Positions 34,232-44,606 of a stretch of 64,000 nt of DNA are shown one piece after another. The number at the start of each line of letters is the position of its first letter. Within the stretch, counting starts at the first letter, position 1. The stretch is from contig CAYWYS010000006.1 of assembly GCA_964462675.1 (NCBI GenBank), positions 40,318 through 104,317 on the forward strand. The letters are read 5' to 3'. The stretch is from XN24 sp964462675. Lineage in GTDB: Bacteria > Pseudomonadota > Gammaproteobacteria > Steroidobacterales > XN24. Position numbers and translations under genes: made by a program. The notes below the pieces were generated by a model. The model was not told the DNA's origin, did no database searches, and saw only the letters and a program-made list of their open reading frames with translations.

Positions 34232-34960
34232 ATGGACGCCAGGCGACTGGCCTGCCTCGATGCGATGGGCATTCCCGCATGGTCGCGCCGGAGCGACCGG
34301 GTGCTGGCCGGCGCGCCGGCGCTGCTCGACGACGCTGCCGTCGCGCCTGCTGAAGTCGCCCCGGGCGAGGCCATCGGGCGAATGGACTGGCCGGCGCTCG
34401 AGGCCGAGGTCGGCAACTGCACCCGGTGCCCGCTGCATGCGGGCCGGACCCGCACCGTGTTCGGGGTTGGCAATCGCCAGGCCGACTGGCTGATTGTCGG
34501 CGAGGCGCCGGGCGCCGAGGAGGATCGCCAGGGCGAGCCCTTCGTCGGCCGCGCCGGCAAGTTGCTCGGCGCGATGCTCGCCGCGCTGGGCCATGCCCGC
34601 GAACAGGTGTACATCGCCAATGTCGTCAAGTGCCGGCCGCCGGAAAACCGCGATCCGCATCCCGACGAGGCCGCGACCTGCGCGCCTTTCCTGGATCGCC
34701 AGATCGAGCTGCTCGCCCCCCGGATCATCCTGGCGGTCGGGCGGATCGCGGCGCAGCGCCTGCTGGCCACAGACAGCCCTGTCGGGCGGCTGCGCGGCCG
34801 CGTCCATCGCTACGGGTCGGCGGGCATCCCGCTCGTCGTGACCTGGCACCCGGCTTACCTGTTGCGCCGCCCGGAAGCAAAGGCAGAGGCCTGGCGCGAC
34901 CTCGTGCTCGCGGCGCAAACCGCGGGAACTTCCGGCGCCGCCGGCGCGGGCCTGCGATGA
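34232..34960 (+). CDS. Family 4 uracil-DNA glycosylase
   Basis: A 242-residue Fe-S glycosylase that excises uracil from DNA. The core begins NCTRCPLHAGRTRTVFGVG with the first cluster Cys pair. GEAPGAEEDRQGEPFVGRAGKLL is the catalytic loop, NVVKCRPPENRDPHPDE carries the third Cys region and TWHPAYLLR is motif 2. The N-terminal 60 residues are variable. The ATG at 34,232 is preceded by GGGAGAAAG. It overlaps the rimI start by 4 bp. Confidence 0.92.
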   Translation: MDARRLACLDAMGIPAWSRRSDRVLAGAPALLDDAAVAPAEVAPGEAIGRMDWPALEAEVGNCTRCPLHAGRTRTVFGVGNRQADWLIVGEAPGAEEDRQGEPFVGRAGKLLGAMLAALGHAREQVYIANVVKCRPPENRDPHPDEAATCAPFLDRQIELLAPRIILAVGRIAAQRLLATDSPVGRLRGRVHRYGSAGIPLVVTWHPAYLLRRPEAKAEAWRDLVLAAQTAGTSGAAGAGLR

Positions 34961-35421
34961 GCGCTGCCCTGGAAAGCTGGCCGCTGCAGATTCGGCCGAT
35001 GCGCAGCGAGGATCTCGACGCGGTCTGGGAGATCGAGCAGCGCGCCTACGCCTACCCGTGGTCGAGAGGCATTTTCGTCGACTGCCTGCACGTTCCCTAC
35101 ACCTGCGAAGTCATCGAGGAGGCTGGGCGGACGATCGGCTATTCGGTCATGTCGCTCGCGGGCGACGAGGCGCACCTGTTGAACCTGTGTCTCGACGAAC
35201 CGGCGCGCGGCCGCGGCCTCGGCGCCAGGATCCTGGAGCACCTGATGCGCTGCGCGGCCCGGGAGGGCGCCCGCGTGATGTACCTCGAGGTACGCCCCTC
35301 GAATGTCGCGGCGATCGCGCTCTACCGCCGCGCCGGCTTCACGCGCGTCGGGGTGCGCCGGAACTATTACCGCGCAGCGGGCGGACGCGAAGACGCCCTG
35401 CTGCTCGCCCGCAGCCTTTAG
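34957..35421 (+). CDS. rimI: Ribosomal protein bS18 alanine N-acetyltransferase RimI
   Basis: A 154-residue GNAT acetyltransferase. IRPMRSEDLDAVWEIEQRAYAYPW is the RimI N-terminus. LCLDEPARGRGLGARILEHL is the acetyl-CoA pyrophosphate loop, followed by YLEVRPSNVAAIALYRRAGF and GVRRNYYRAAGGREDALLLAR. It acetylates the N-terminal Ala of ribosomal protein S18. It is translationally coupled to the glycosylase gene. Confidence 0.93.
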   Translation: MSAALESWPLQIRPMRSEDLDAVWEIEQRAYAYPWSRGIFVDCLHVPYTCEVIEEAGRTIGYSVMSLAGDEAHLLNLCLDEPARGRGLGARILEHLMRCAAREGARVMYLEVRPSNVAAIALYRRAGFTRVGVRRNYYRAAGGREDALLLARSL

Positions 35422-35425
35422 CTGC

Positions 35426-35431
35426 TAGAAT
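35426..35431 (+). promoter_or_regulatory. Candidate -10 box for prfC
   Basis: TAGAAT in the context GCTGCTAGAATTCCGCGCC, 45 bp upstream of the prfC ATG and just after the rimI stop. Confidence 0.4.
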
Positions 35432-35475
35432 TCCGCGCCCCGCCCGATGCAGCGCGCGACTGCGCCCCGGAATTC

Positions 35476-37049
<1,574 letters not shown>

Positions 37050-37065
<16 letters not shown>

Positions 37066-39041
37066 GCCTGGCCGGCGCCTCCCGAACCGGGCCGGAAGGC
37101 ACGCAGCTCGCGGCGCAGCGCGGCCAGCGTGTCGGGTTCCGCCGTTGCGGGCTCATAGCGCAGCGCGACGTACAGCTCGGTGATCCTTTGCACGGGGTCC
37201 GCAAGGTTCGGCCGGGCCCGCGCCACCCGTCGCGCGAAGTCGTGCGGCGCTTCGGTCGGCGCGCGCACCAGCCCGAGCGGCTCGAGCCGCCGGCAAAAAT
37301 CCCGATACAGTCGGACGGCCGGGGACACCGGCGGGCCCCGCAGCCGCCACGCCAGCCACAGCGTCAGCGTCAGCATGATGCCCGTGACCGAGGCGGTCAG
37401 CCCGAGTACGAGCGTGCGCCAGTCCGCGCCGGGCAGCCCGATGCGCGCCAGCAACGCCAGCTGGCGCTCCGGCCCGTAGCCGAGCACCCAGTCGGTCCAC
37501 AGGCTGTTCAGCGCATCCCAGCTCTCGCTGAGTTCCCGGAGGCCGCGCAGGCTGCGCAACGCGCCGCCGGGCACCCGCTCGTCGTCCGGCAGGGCATCTG
37601 CGAGGCTGAGCTCGATCCGGTTGGGCGCGACCGCGCCGGTGGGATCGACGCGCGTCCAGCCCCGGCCGTCGAGCCACACCTCCGCCCATGCGTGCGCATC
37701 GGATTGGCGCACGACGAGTCGTTCGCTGTAAGGGTTGATCGCGCCGCCCTGGTAGCCGGTGACGACCCGCGCCGGAATCCCCGCAGCGCGGGCGAGCATC
37801 GTGAACGCGGAGGCGTAGTGCTCGCAGAAGCCGCGCCGGGTGCGGAACAGGAAATCATCGACCGGATGCCCCCCGCTGAGCAGCGGCGGCCGCAGCGTGT
37901 AGACGAACGGCTCATCGCGGAAATGCGCCAGCACGGCGGCGACGAAGTCGGCGTCCGTCGCCACCCGGGCGCGCAGCGCCGCGGCAAACTCGATGGCACG
38001 CGGATTACGTCCTTCCGGGAGCTGCAGTGTGCGAAAGCGCATCAGCGCGCTGAGCGCGGGTTCGGGGATCGCCTCGGGCCAGGATTCGATCTCCAGCGCT
38101 TGCACGCTGTCGACCGGCTTGCGTGCGATGAGCTGGAATTCCTGTGTCAGCACGGCGTCGCGGTCCGACCAGGTCGACGGATAATCGAGCGCGAGCAGCC
38201 ACGGGCGGCCGTGCGGCTCGATGGTGATCCGGTAGCGATAGCGCGGGCCGCGCAATTCGATGCGCCGGTCCAGCTGCGGCAGGCGGTCCAGGTCCCGCCA
38301 GCTCCAGCCGTCGAAGCGCGCCATCACCGGGCCGCGCCAATAGCGCTCCCCCGGCGGCGGGACCGGGCCCTCGAAGGCGACGCGAAACGCCACTTCGTCG
38401 GACTGGATGAGCTGCGAAATGCGGCCCGGCGACATCTCGTCGGACAGGCCGGTCAGGCCGCTGGCGCTGCGCGAGGGCAGTGCCCAGAACGGGCCGGGAA
38501 CACGCGGGAACAGCAGGAACAGCACCAGCGCGACCGGCAGCGCAAACGCCAGCATCCGGGTCACGATGCGCAGGGCATCGCGCCACGGCAGCGGCTCGCC
38601 CCCGCGCACGCCCTGCAACAATGCGATCGTGATCGCGGTGACGCACACGACCAGCCACGGCAGGCTCCAGATCGGCTGGTCATAGAGCAGCTGCATCAGC
38701 ACCAGGAAAAAGCCGATGAACGACAGCACCTGGATGTCGCGCCGCGTGCGCGTTTCCAGCAGCTTCATTGCGCCCATGACGACCAGCAGCGCACCGCCGG
38801 CCTCGAGGCCATTGAAGGTCCGGTAGGTGAACAGCACGCCGAGCACGCAGGCCGCCGCCAGCACCAGGCGCAGCCAGCCGGGCGGCAGCCGCCAGCCGAA
38901 CTGCAGCACCGCGAGGCGCCACAGCACGGCGATCGCGAAAGCGCCAGTGATCCAGAGCGGCTGCCGGGTGGTCGTCGGGGCGAGCGCGAGGCCCAGCGCG
39001 ACCAGCATCCAGCCGAGGCGCAACGCAGTCGGGTCAGACAC
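37050..39041 (-). CDS. tgpA: TgpA-type transglutaminase (DUF3488)
   Basis: A 663-residue inner-membrane protein. The N-terminal third holds several membrane helices (DUF3488). The periplasmic transglutaminase core has the catalytic Cys in RRGFCEHYASAFTMLARAAG, the His in QSDAHAWAEVW and the Asp in RVDPTGA. A further membrane helix near residue 555 and a C-terminal DUF4129-like domain follow. In Pseudomonas TgpA is essential, with an envelope-linked role. The GTG at 39,039-39,041 overlaps the DUF58 stop by 8 bp. Last gene of moxR-DUF58-tgpA. Confidence 0.9.
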
Positions 39042-40020
39042 CGGCGGGGCCCTCGCCGCCCGGATAGAGCGCCAGCGCCGCGAGGCAGCGATGCCGGTGC
39101 GCCGGACCGAGCGCAGGCGCAATCTCCGTGCCTGGAATGCGCAGGCCGAACGCGCCGCCACCGGCATGCGCGTCCAGCACCCAGCGACACAGCACCGCGA
39201 GGCGCTCCTCGGCCGGCAGGGGCGGCGTGCTGTCCCAGTCCAGCCACGCGCTGCCGCGAGCGCTGCCGGCGAACTGCTTCACCGGCAGCTCGTCGCCGCG
39301 CGCCGCGGCCTTCCACGCGACGTGGCGCGGCGAGTCGCCCTTGCGAAAGCCGCGCAGGCCGGCAAAGTCGTCTTCGCCGCGCCGCTCGTCCCACTGGCCG
39401 TCCGCGTCTTCGGGTCCGCCCGACGGCGGCGACGGGGCGTGCTCGGCAGGCGCGGGATAGATGATTCCCTCGCAGGGCGGGTGCAGCCATGCCCAGGCGC
39501 GGAACAGGCCGAACGGGAATACCGTTTCGAGGCCGATCCGGTCTACGACGAGGCGGCCGCGCCTGCCCGCGGGCAGGTCGACATGCAGTTCAGCCAGCCG
39601 CCCGGGCGCGAGGTCCCGGTATGCGGAGGACGCGCCGCCGCAACTCGCGCGCAGGTCGTGGCGTGCTGCGTGGCCGGCGTTCTCGAGCGTGAGCTCCAGG
39701 CGCGCCATGCCGCCGGCGAATGCCGGCCGGAGACGGAAGCCGCGCGCCACGACGCCGCTGAGGTTCTGGTGGCACCAGTGCATCGTCACCAGGCCGAGTC
39801 CCGCCAGCAGGAAGGTCAGCGCAAAGCCCATGCTGTTGCTGTAGTTCATCGACGCCAGCAGCATGCCGAACAGGCTCATGCCGTAGCCGAAGCCGAGCGC
39901 GGTCGGCAGGATATAGATCCGCCCGCGGTGCAGCGCGACCGGGTCGCCGTCCGGTCCCTGGCGGCGCTTCACCCAGGCGCGCACCAGGGTGTTGAGCCGG
40001 CCGACGGGCACGCTCGGCAA
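39034..40020 (-). CDS. DUF58 domain protein
   Basis: A protein of about 328 residues. Two N-terminal membrane helices (GFGYGMSLFGMLLASM and ALTFLLAGLGLVTMHW) are followed by a beta domain and the DUF58 core, whose hallmark is FAGLRGFRKGDSPRHVAWKAAARGDELPVKQFAG near residues 225-258. These proteins work with MoxR ATPases and have a VWA-like fold. The start is uncertain: TTG at 40,020 is the first good one after the moxR stop, and a GTG at 40,011 is possible. A longer form would overlap moxR by 86 bp. Confidence 0.82.
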   Translation of the reverse strand: MPSVPVGRLNTLVRAWVKRRQGPDGDPVALHRGRIYILPTALGFGYGMSLFGMLLASMNYSNSMGFALTFLLAGLGLVTMHWCHQNLSGVVARGFRLRPAFAGGMARLELTLENAGHAARHDLRASCGGASSAYRDLAPGRLAELHVDLPAGRRGRLVVDRIGLETVFPFGLFRAWAWLHPPCEGIIYPAPAEHAPSPPSGGPEDADGQWDERRGEDDFAGLRGFRKGDSPRHVAWKAAARGDELPVKQFAGSARGSAWLDWDSTPPLPAEERLAVLCRWVLDAHAGGGAFGLRIPGTEIAPALGPAHRHRCLAALALYPGGEGPAGV

Positions 40021-40051
40021 GCGCCGTGGAGCGTCGCCGACCGCGCCTTCG

Positions 40052-41008
40052 TCAGGGGATGGGTACCGCGGCGACAAGCCGCTCTCCGGCGTCGGCGCCC
40101 GCCGATTCCCCGTCCGCCCGCAACCGGTGTCCCGCAACCGCGGGCGTCACGGCCTGGATATCCTCGGGGATCACCGCCTTGCGCCCGTCGAGCAAGGCCC
40201 AGGCGCGGGCGCTGCGCAGCAGCGAGATCGCCGCGCGCGGCGACAGCCCTGCGCCAAAGCCGGGGCGTTCGCGACTCCAGGCGACCAGCGCCTGCACATA
40301 GTCGAGCAGGGCCTCCGAGGCATGTACCCGGCTGACTTCGCGGCGCAATCGCAGCAGCGCGCCCGGCTCGGCCGCCGGCGGCAGGCGCGCCAGCAGCTCG
40401 CGACGATCCTCGCCGCGCAGCAGCTCGCGCTCCAGCGCCCGCTCGGGATAGCCGAGCCGAATGCGCATCAGGAAGCGGTCGAGTTGCGACTCGGGCAACG
40501 GGAATGTGCCGACCTGGTCCTCGGGGTTCTGGGTCGCGACGACGAAGAATGGCTCCGGCAGCGGATGGCTGACGCCGTCGACGGTCACCTGGCGTTCTTC
40601 CATGGCCTCGAGCAGCGCGCTCTGCGCCTTCGGCGTCGCGCGATTGACCTCGTCGGCCAGCACCAGCTGCGCGAACACCGGGCCCGGGTGGAAGCGGAAG
40701 GTGCCCGCGTCGCGCTCATAGATCGACACGCCGACGATGTCGGCCGGCAGCAGGTCGCTGGTGAACTGGATGCGCTGGTAAGACAGGCCGAGCGCGCGCG
40801 CAATGCCGTGCGCCAGCGTCGTCTTGCCGACGCCCGGGATGTCCTCGATCAGCAGGTGGCCGCCGGCCAGCAGGCAGGCGATGCACAGGCGCAGCTGGCG
40901 CGGCTTGCCGAGGATCACCCCGTCGAGCATTTCCAGCGCGCGCCGCAGGCTCGCGAGATCCTCGGCGGCGCGCGCTTCGCCGCCCGCGCTTGCCTCAGGC
41001 GAAGGCAC
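40052..41008 (-). CDS. MoxR-family AAA+ ATPase
   Basis: A protein of about 318 residues. GHLLIEDIPGVGKTTLAHGIARALG is Walker A, FAQLVLADEVNRATPKAQSALLEAMEE is Walker B, and VVATQNPEDQVGTFPLPESQLDRFL is sensor 1. MoxR ATPases act as chaperones for VWA-domain partners, here the DUF58 protein downstream. The GTG at 41,006-41,008 is favoured over the one 6 bp earlier because GGAG lies 7 bases upstream. The start overlaps valS by 14 bp. Confidence 0.9.
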   Translation of the reverse strand: MPSPEASAGGEARAAEDLASLRRALEMLDGVILGKPRQLRLCIACLLAGGHLLIEDIPGVGKTTLAHGIARALGLSYQRIQFTSDLLPADIVGVSIYERDAGTFRFHPGPVFAQLVLADEVNRATPKAQSALLEAMEERQVTVDGVSHPLPEPFFVVATQNPEDQVGTFPLPESQLDRFLMRIRLGYPERALERELLRGEDRRELLARLPPAAEPGALLRLRREVSRVHASEALLDYVQALVAWSRERPGFGAGLSPRAAISLLRSARAWALLDGRKAVIPEDIQAVTPAVAGHRLRADGESAGADAGERLVAAVPIP

Positions 41009-43760
41009 GCACACGCTCCAGCTGCTGCTCGAGATTGGCGATCGCGGCGCCGAGCTCCTCGGCCCGGCGGCGTTCCTTGTCGACGACCTCGACCGGCGCA
41101 TTGTCGACGAACGACGGCTTGTCCAGCTTGGCGCGCGTCTTGCCGAGGTCGGACTCCAGTTTCGCGCGCTGCTTCTCGAGCCGCTGGATTTCGGCCACCG
41201 CGTCGATCAGCCCGGCCATCGGCACGAGCAGCTTGGTCTCGCCAAGCAGCACCGTCGCCGCCGGCGGCGGGGTTGCTCCCGGGGCCAGAGCCTCGATCGA
41301 CTCGAGCCGCGCGAGCCTGAGCAGCAGCGGCTCATTGGCGCCGAGCCAGCTGAGGTCCCGCGCCGTCGCGTCCTGCAGCAGCACTGCCAGTGGCTTGCCC
41401 GGGGCGATGTTCATTTCGCCGCGCACCTGGCGCACGCCGAGAATGAAGGACTGCACCCACGCCATCTCGGCCTCGGCCTGCGCATCGCGGGGCCACGCGG
41501 CGGCATCGGGGTAGGGCTGGCGCATGATCGTCTCGCCCGCTAGGCCGGCGAGCGGTGCGGCACGCCGCCACAGCGCCTCGGTGATGAACGGCATCAGCGG
41601 GTGCAACAGCCTGAGCAGCGCTTCCAGCACTTCGGTGAGGGTGCGGCGCGTGCCGCGCTTTTCGGCAGCCGTGCTGAGCTCGGCGTTCAGCACCGGCTTG
41701 ACGAGCTCCAGGTACCAGTCGCAGAACTCGTGCCATGTAAATTCATAGATCGCCTGTGCGGCCAGGTCCAGGCGGTAGGCGTCGAAGGACTCGAGCGCGA
41801 CGCGCGTCGCCTCGCCGAGCCGCGAGCGAATCCAGCGATCGGCAAGACCCAGCTGGAGTTCGCCGCCAGGTCCGCAGTCTTCGCCCTCGGTGTTCAGCAG
41901 CACGTAGCGCGAGGCGTTCCACAGTTTGTTGCAGAAGTTCCGGTAACCCTCGACGCGGCCGAGATCGAGGCGCACGTCGCGCCCCGTGGTCGCGAGCGAG
42001 GCAAAGGTGAAGCGCAGCGCATCGGTCCCGAAGGCGGGGATGCCCGCGGGGAATTCCTTCCGCGTCGACTGTTCGACCTGCGCCTTGAGCTGCGGCTGCA
42101 TCATGCCGGTGGTGCGCTTGGCGACCAGCGTGTCGAGATCCACGCCGTCGATCAGGTCCAGCGGGTCGAGCACGTTGCCCTTCGACTTCGACATCTTCTG
42201 GCCTTCGCCGTCGCGCACCAGGCCATGGATATAGATCTCGCGAAACGGCACGTCGCCCATGAACTTGATGCCCATCATGATCATCCGGGCGACCCAGAAG
42301 AAAATGATGTCGAAGCCCGTTACCAGCACGTTGCCCGGGTACCAGGTGGCCAGCGCGGGCGTGCGCTCCGGCCAGCCGAGCGTGCTGAACGGCCACAGCC
42401 CCGACGAGAACCAGGTGTCCAGCACGTCCTCGTCCTGGCGCAGCGGCACATCCGCGGCCAGGCCGCCGCGGCGTCGCGCGTCCGCCTCGTCCAGGCCGAC
42501 GTGCACGCCGCCGTCGGGGTCGTACCACGCCGGGATCCGGTGACCCCACCAGAGCTGCCTGCTGATGCACCAGTCCTCGATGTTGCGCAGCCATTCGAAA
42601 TAGGTCTTCGACCAGTTATCCGGCACGAAGCGCACACGCCCGTCCTCGACCGCGCGGATCGCGGGCTCGGCGAGCGGCGCAGCCTTCACGTACCACTGGT
42701 CGGTCAGGTAGGGCTCGAGCACTGCCCCGCTGCGGTCGCCGCGCGGCACGACCATGCGGTGATCCACAACCTTGTCCAGCAGGCCGAGCGCGTCCATCTC
42801 CGCGACGATGCGCTCGCGCGCGACGAAGCGGTCGAGGCCGCGGTACGCCGGCGGCGCCGCATCGTTCAGCGAGGCGTCGTCATCGAGCACGTTGATGAGA
42901 TCCAGGCCGTGGCGCCTGCCGATCTCGTAGTCGTTGAAGTCATGGGCAGGTGTGATCTTGACGCAGCCGCTGCCGAACTCAGGGTCCACGTATTCGTCGG
43001 CAATTATCGGAATTCGCCGCCCGGAGATCGGCAGCAGGATCTCCCGGCCCACCAGCGAGGCATAGCGCGGATCCTCGGGGTGCACTGCGACGGCCGTGTC
43101 GCCGAGCATCGTCTCGGGACGTGTCGTCGCGACGACGACCGACGCGGTGCCGTCGGCGAGCGGGTAGCGGAAGTGCCACAGCTTGCCGGGCTCGTCCTCG
43201 CCGACCACCTCGAGGTCAGACAAGGCCGTGTGCAGCACCGGGTCCCAGTTCACGAGCCGCTTGCCCCGGTAGATCAGGCCTTCGTCGTGCAGGCTGACGA
43301 AAGCCTGCGTCACGGCGCGCGACAGTTCCGGGTCCATCGTGAACTTGTGGCGCGACCAGTCGACTGACGCGCCGAGGCGCTTCAGCTGGCGTTCGATGGT
43401 GTCGCCCGAGGCCTGCTTCCATTGCCAGACCCGCTCGACGAAGGCATCGCGGCCGAGCTCGCGGCGGTGCCTGCCCTCGGCGTTGAGCTGGCGCTCGACG
43501 ACCATCTGGGTCGCGATGCCGGCGTGGTCGGTGCCGGGTTGCCACAGGGTGTTGCGGCCGCGCATCCGGTGGAGCCGGGTCAGCGCGTCCATGATGGTGT
43601 CCTGGAAGGCATGACCCATGTGCAGCGTGCCGGTGACATTCGGCGGCGGCAGCATGATGCAGTACGGTTCACCATGGCCGGACGGCGCGAAGCAGCCCAG
43701 CCGCTCCCAGTCCGCATACAGCTCGGTTTCGATGTCCTCGGGGTTGTAGGTCTTCTGCAT
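40995..43760 (-). CDS. valS: Valyl-tRNA synthetase
   Basis: A 921-residue class I synthetase. The HIGH motif appears in PPPNVTGTLHMGHAFQ and KMSKS in GQKMSKSKGNVLDPLD. The CP1 editing domain lies near residues 190-340 (VVATTRPETMLGDTAVAVHPEDPRY). RQLWWGHRIPAWY and the C-terminal coiled-coil arm (LEKQRAKLESDLGKTRAKLD) complete the standard layout. Confidence 0.97.
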   Translation of the reverse strand: MQKTYNPEDIETELYADWERLGCFAPSGHGEPYCIMLPPPNVTGTLHMGHAFQDTIMDALTRLHRMRGRNTLWQPGTDHAGIATQMVVERQLNAEGRHRRELGRDAFVERVWQWKQASGDTIERQLKRLGASVDWSRHKFTMDPELSRAVTQAFVSLHDEGLIYRGKRLVNWDPVLHTALSDLEVVGEDEPGKLWHFRYPLADGTASVVVATTRPETMLGDTAVAVHPEDPRYASLVGREILLPISGRRIPIIADEYVDPEFGSGCVKITPAHDFNDYEIGRRHGLDLINVLDDDASLNDAAPPAYRGLDRFVARERIVAEMDALGLLDKVVDHRMVVPRGDRSGAVLEPYLTDQWYVKAAPLAEPAIRAVEDGRVRFVPDNWSKTYFEWLRNIEDWCISRQLWWGHRIPAWYDPDGGVHVGLDEADARRRGGLAADVPLRQDEDVLDTWFSSGLWPFSTLGWPERTPALATWYPGNVLVTGFDIIFFWVARMIMMGIKFMGDVPFREIYIHGLVRDGEGQKMSKSKGNVLDPLDLIDGVDLDTLVAKRTTGMMQPQLKAQVEQSTRKEFPAGIPAFGTDALRFTFASLATTGRDVRLDLGRVEGYRNFCNKLWNASRYVLLNTEGEDCGPGGELQLGLADRWIRSRLGEATRVALESFDAYRLDLAAQAIYEFTWHEFCDWYLELVKPVLNAELSTAAEKRGTRRTLTEVLEALLRLLHPLMPFITEALWRRAAPLAGLAGETIMRQPYPDAAAWPRDAQAEAEMAWVQSFILGVRQVRGEMNIAPGKPLAVLLQDATARDLSWLGANEPLLLRLARLESIEALAPGATPPPAATVLLGETKLLVPMAGLIDAVAEIQRLEKQRAKLESDLGKTRAKLDKPSFVDNAPVEVVDKERRRAEELGAAIANLEQQLERVRAFA

Positions 43761-43806
43761 CGGCTCCGCCGGTCCTTGCTACGCCCGGTTGCTGCCGGGC
43801 GCAGGG

Positions 43807-43812
43807 ATTATA
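43807..43812 (-). promoter_or_regulatory. Candidate -10 box for valS
   Basis: TATAAT on the minus strand in the context CGTTATAATCCC, 47 bp upstream of the valS ATG and just after the small upstream gene. It suggests valS has its own promoter in addition to read-through from pepA-holC. Confidence 0.45.
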
Positions 43813-43830
43813 ACGGCCGGGAGGGCCGCG

Positions 43831-44139
43831 TCAGGTGCGCAGGTGATTTCGCAGCGCGCGCTCGACGATCTCGGGCAGTTCGTCGCGCAGTCTCGAGGAT
43901 ACCTGCTCGAACAGCGCGGCCTCCACTTCCCGAACCGCCGAATGCAGCAGGTCGACGACGACTTCCCAGGCCACCGCGACGAGCTCCGCCTTCAGCGCGG
44001 CGAGCTCGTGATCGGAAATCTGGCTGGGCGCCGCGATGGCGACCGACTTCAGCACCGGGGGACCGGGCGCGGCGCCCTCGGGGGCTTGCTTGCTGAGGAC
44101 CGGGACCACGCCCGGCTTCTGTTCGCCACCGTCGCTCAT
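43831..44139 (-). CDS. Small hypothetical protein between holC and valS
   Basis: A 102-residue protein I do not recognise. The first 40 residues are Gly/Pro/Ala-rich and likely flexible. Residues 40-100 are predicted as an amphipathic helix pair (HELAALKAELVAVAWEVVVD then EVEAALFEQVSSRLRDELPE). No membrane segment or catalytic motif is seen. It starts with ATG overlapping the holC stop by 4 bp, which supports real translation. Confidence 0.65.
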   Translation of the reverse strand: MSDGGEQKPGVVPVLSKQAPEGAAPGPPVLKSVAIAAPSQISDHELAALKAELVAVAWEVVVDLLHSAVREVEAALFEQVSSRLRDELPEIVERALRNHLRT

Positions 44140-44588
44140 GCGCCGCCGCCCCCGATCTGGTGAGTCTCGATCTCATAGCCGCGATCGCGGTAGAAGCGGA
44201 ACCGCGCCCGCGCCCGGGCGCGCGTCTCGTCGTCGCCGCCGACGATCTCCGCGACGCGCTCGCAGCGGCTGAAGAACAGCGGCACCTCGTGGCCGAGGTT
44301 GACCAGGACCTGGGCGTCGAATGACAGCTCATCGCCCGCGCCGACACGCACCGGCGTGGCGGCCGCCAGGCCATCGTCGAGGTCGGGCGCGTCGAGCACG
44401 TGGGGCAGGAAGCTGCGGTCGTCGAACGTCCACAGCAAGCTGTCGAGGCGCCGGGCATCGCCATTCGAGGCCGCGTGCAGGTAGACGGAATGCTTCAGTC
44501 GCCAGGCCTTCTCTACCAACCGGCACGCAAAGCGCTCGCGGGCCTCCACCGCGGCATCCTTGAGCACATAGAAGTCGACGCGCGTCAT
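44136..44588 (-). CDS. holC: DNA polymerase III chi subunit
   Basis: A 150-residue subunit that links the clamp loader to single-strand binding protein. It begins MTRVDFYVLKDAAVEARERFACRL. LDSLLWTFDDRSFLPHVLDA and VLVNLGHEVPLFFSRCERVAEIV are typical HolC segments. It lies 18 bp downstream of pepA, the same order (pepA-holC-valS) as in E. coli. Confidence 0.92.
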   Translation of the reverse strand: MTRVDFYVLKDAAVEARERFACRLVEKAWRLKHSVYLHAASNGDARRLDSLLWTFDDRSFLPHVLDAPDLDDGLAAATPVRVGAGDELSFDAQVLVNLGHEVPLFFSRCERVAEIVGGDDETRARARARFRFYRDRGYEIETHQIGGGGA

Positions 44589-44606
44589 GCGTTCCCGCAG
44601 CGGCCC

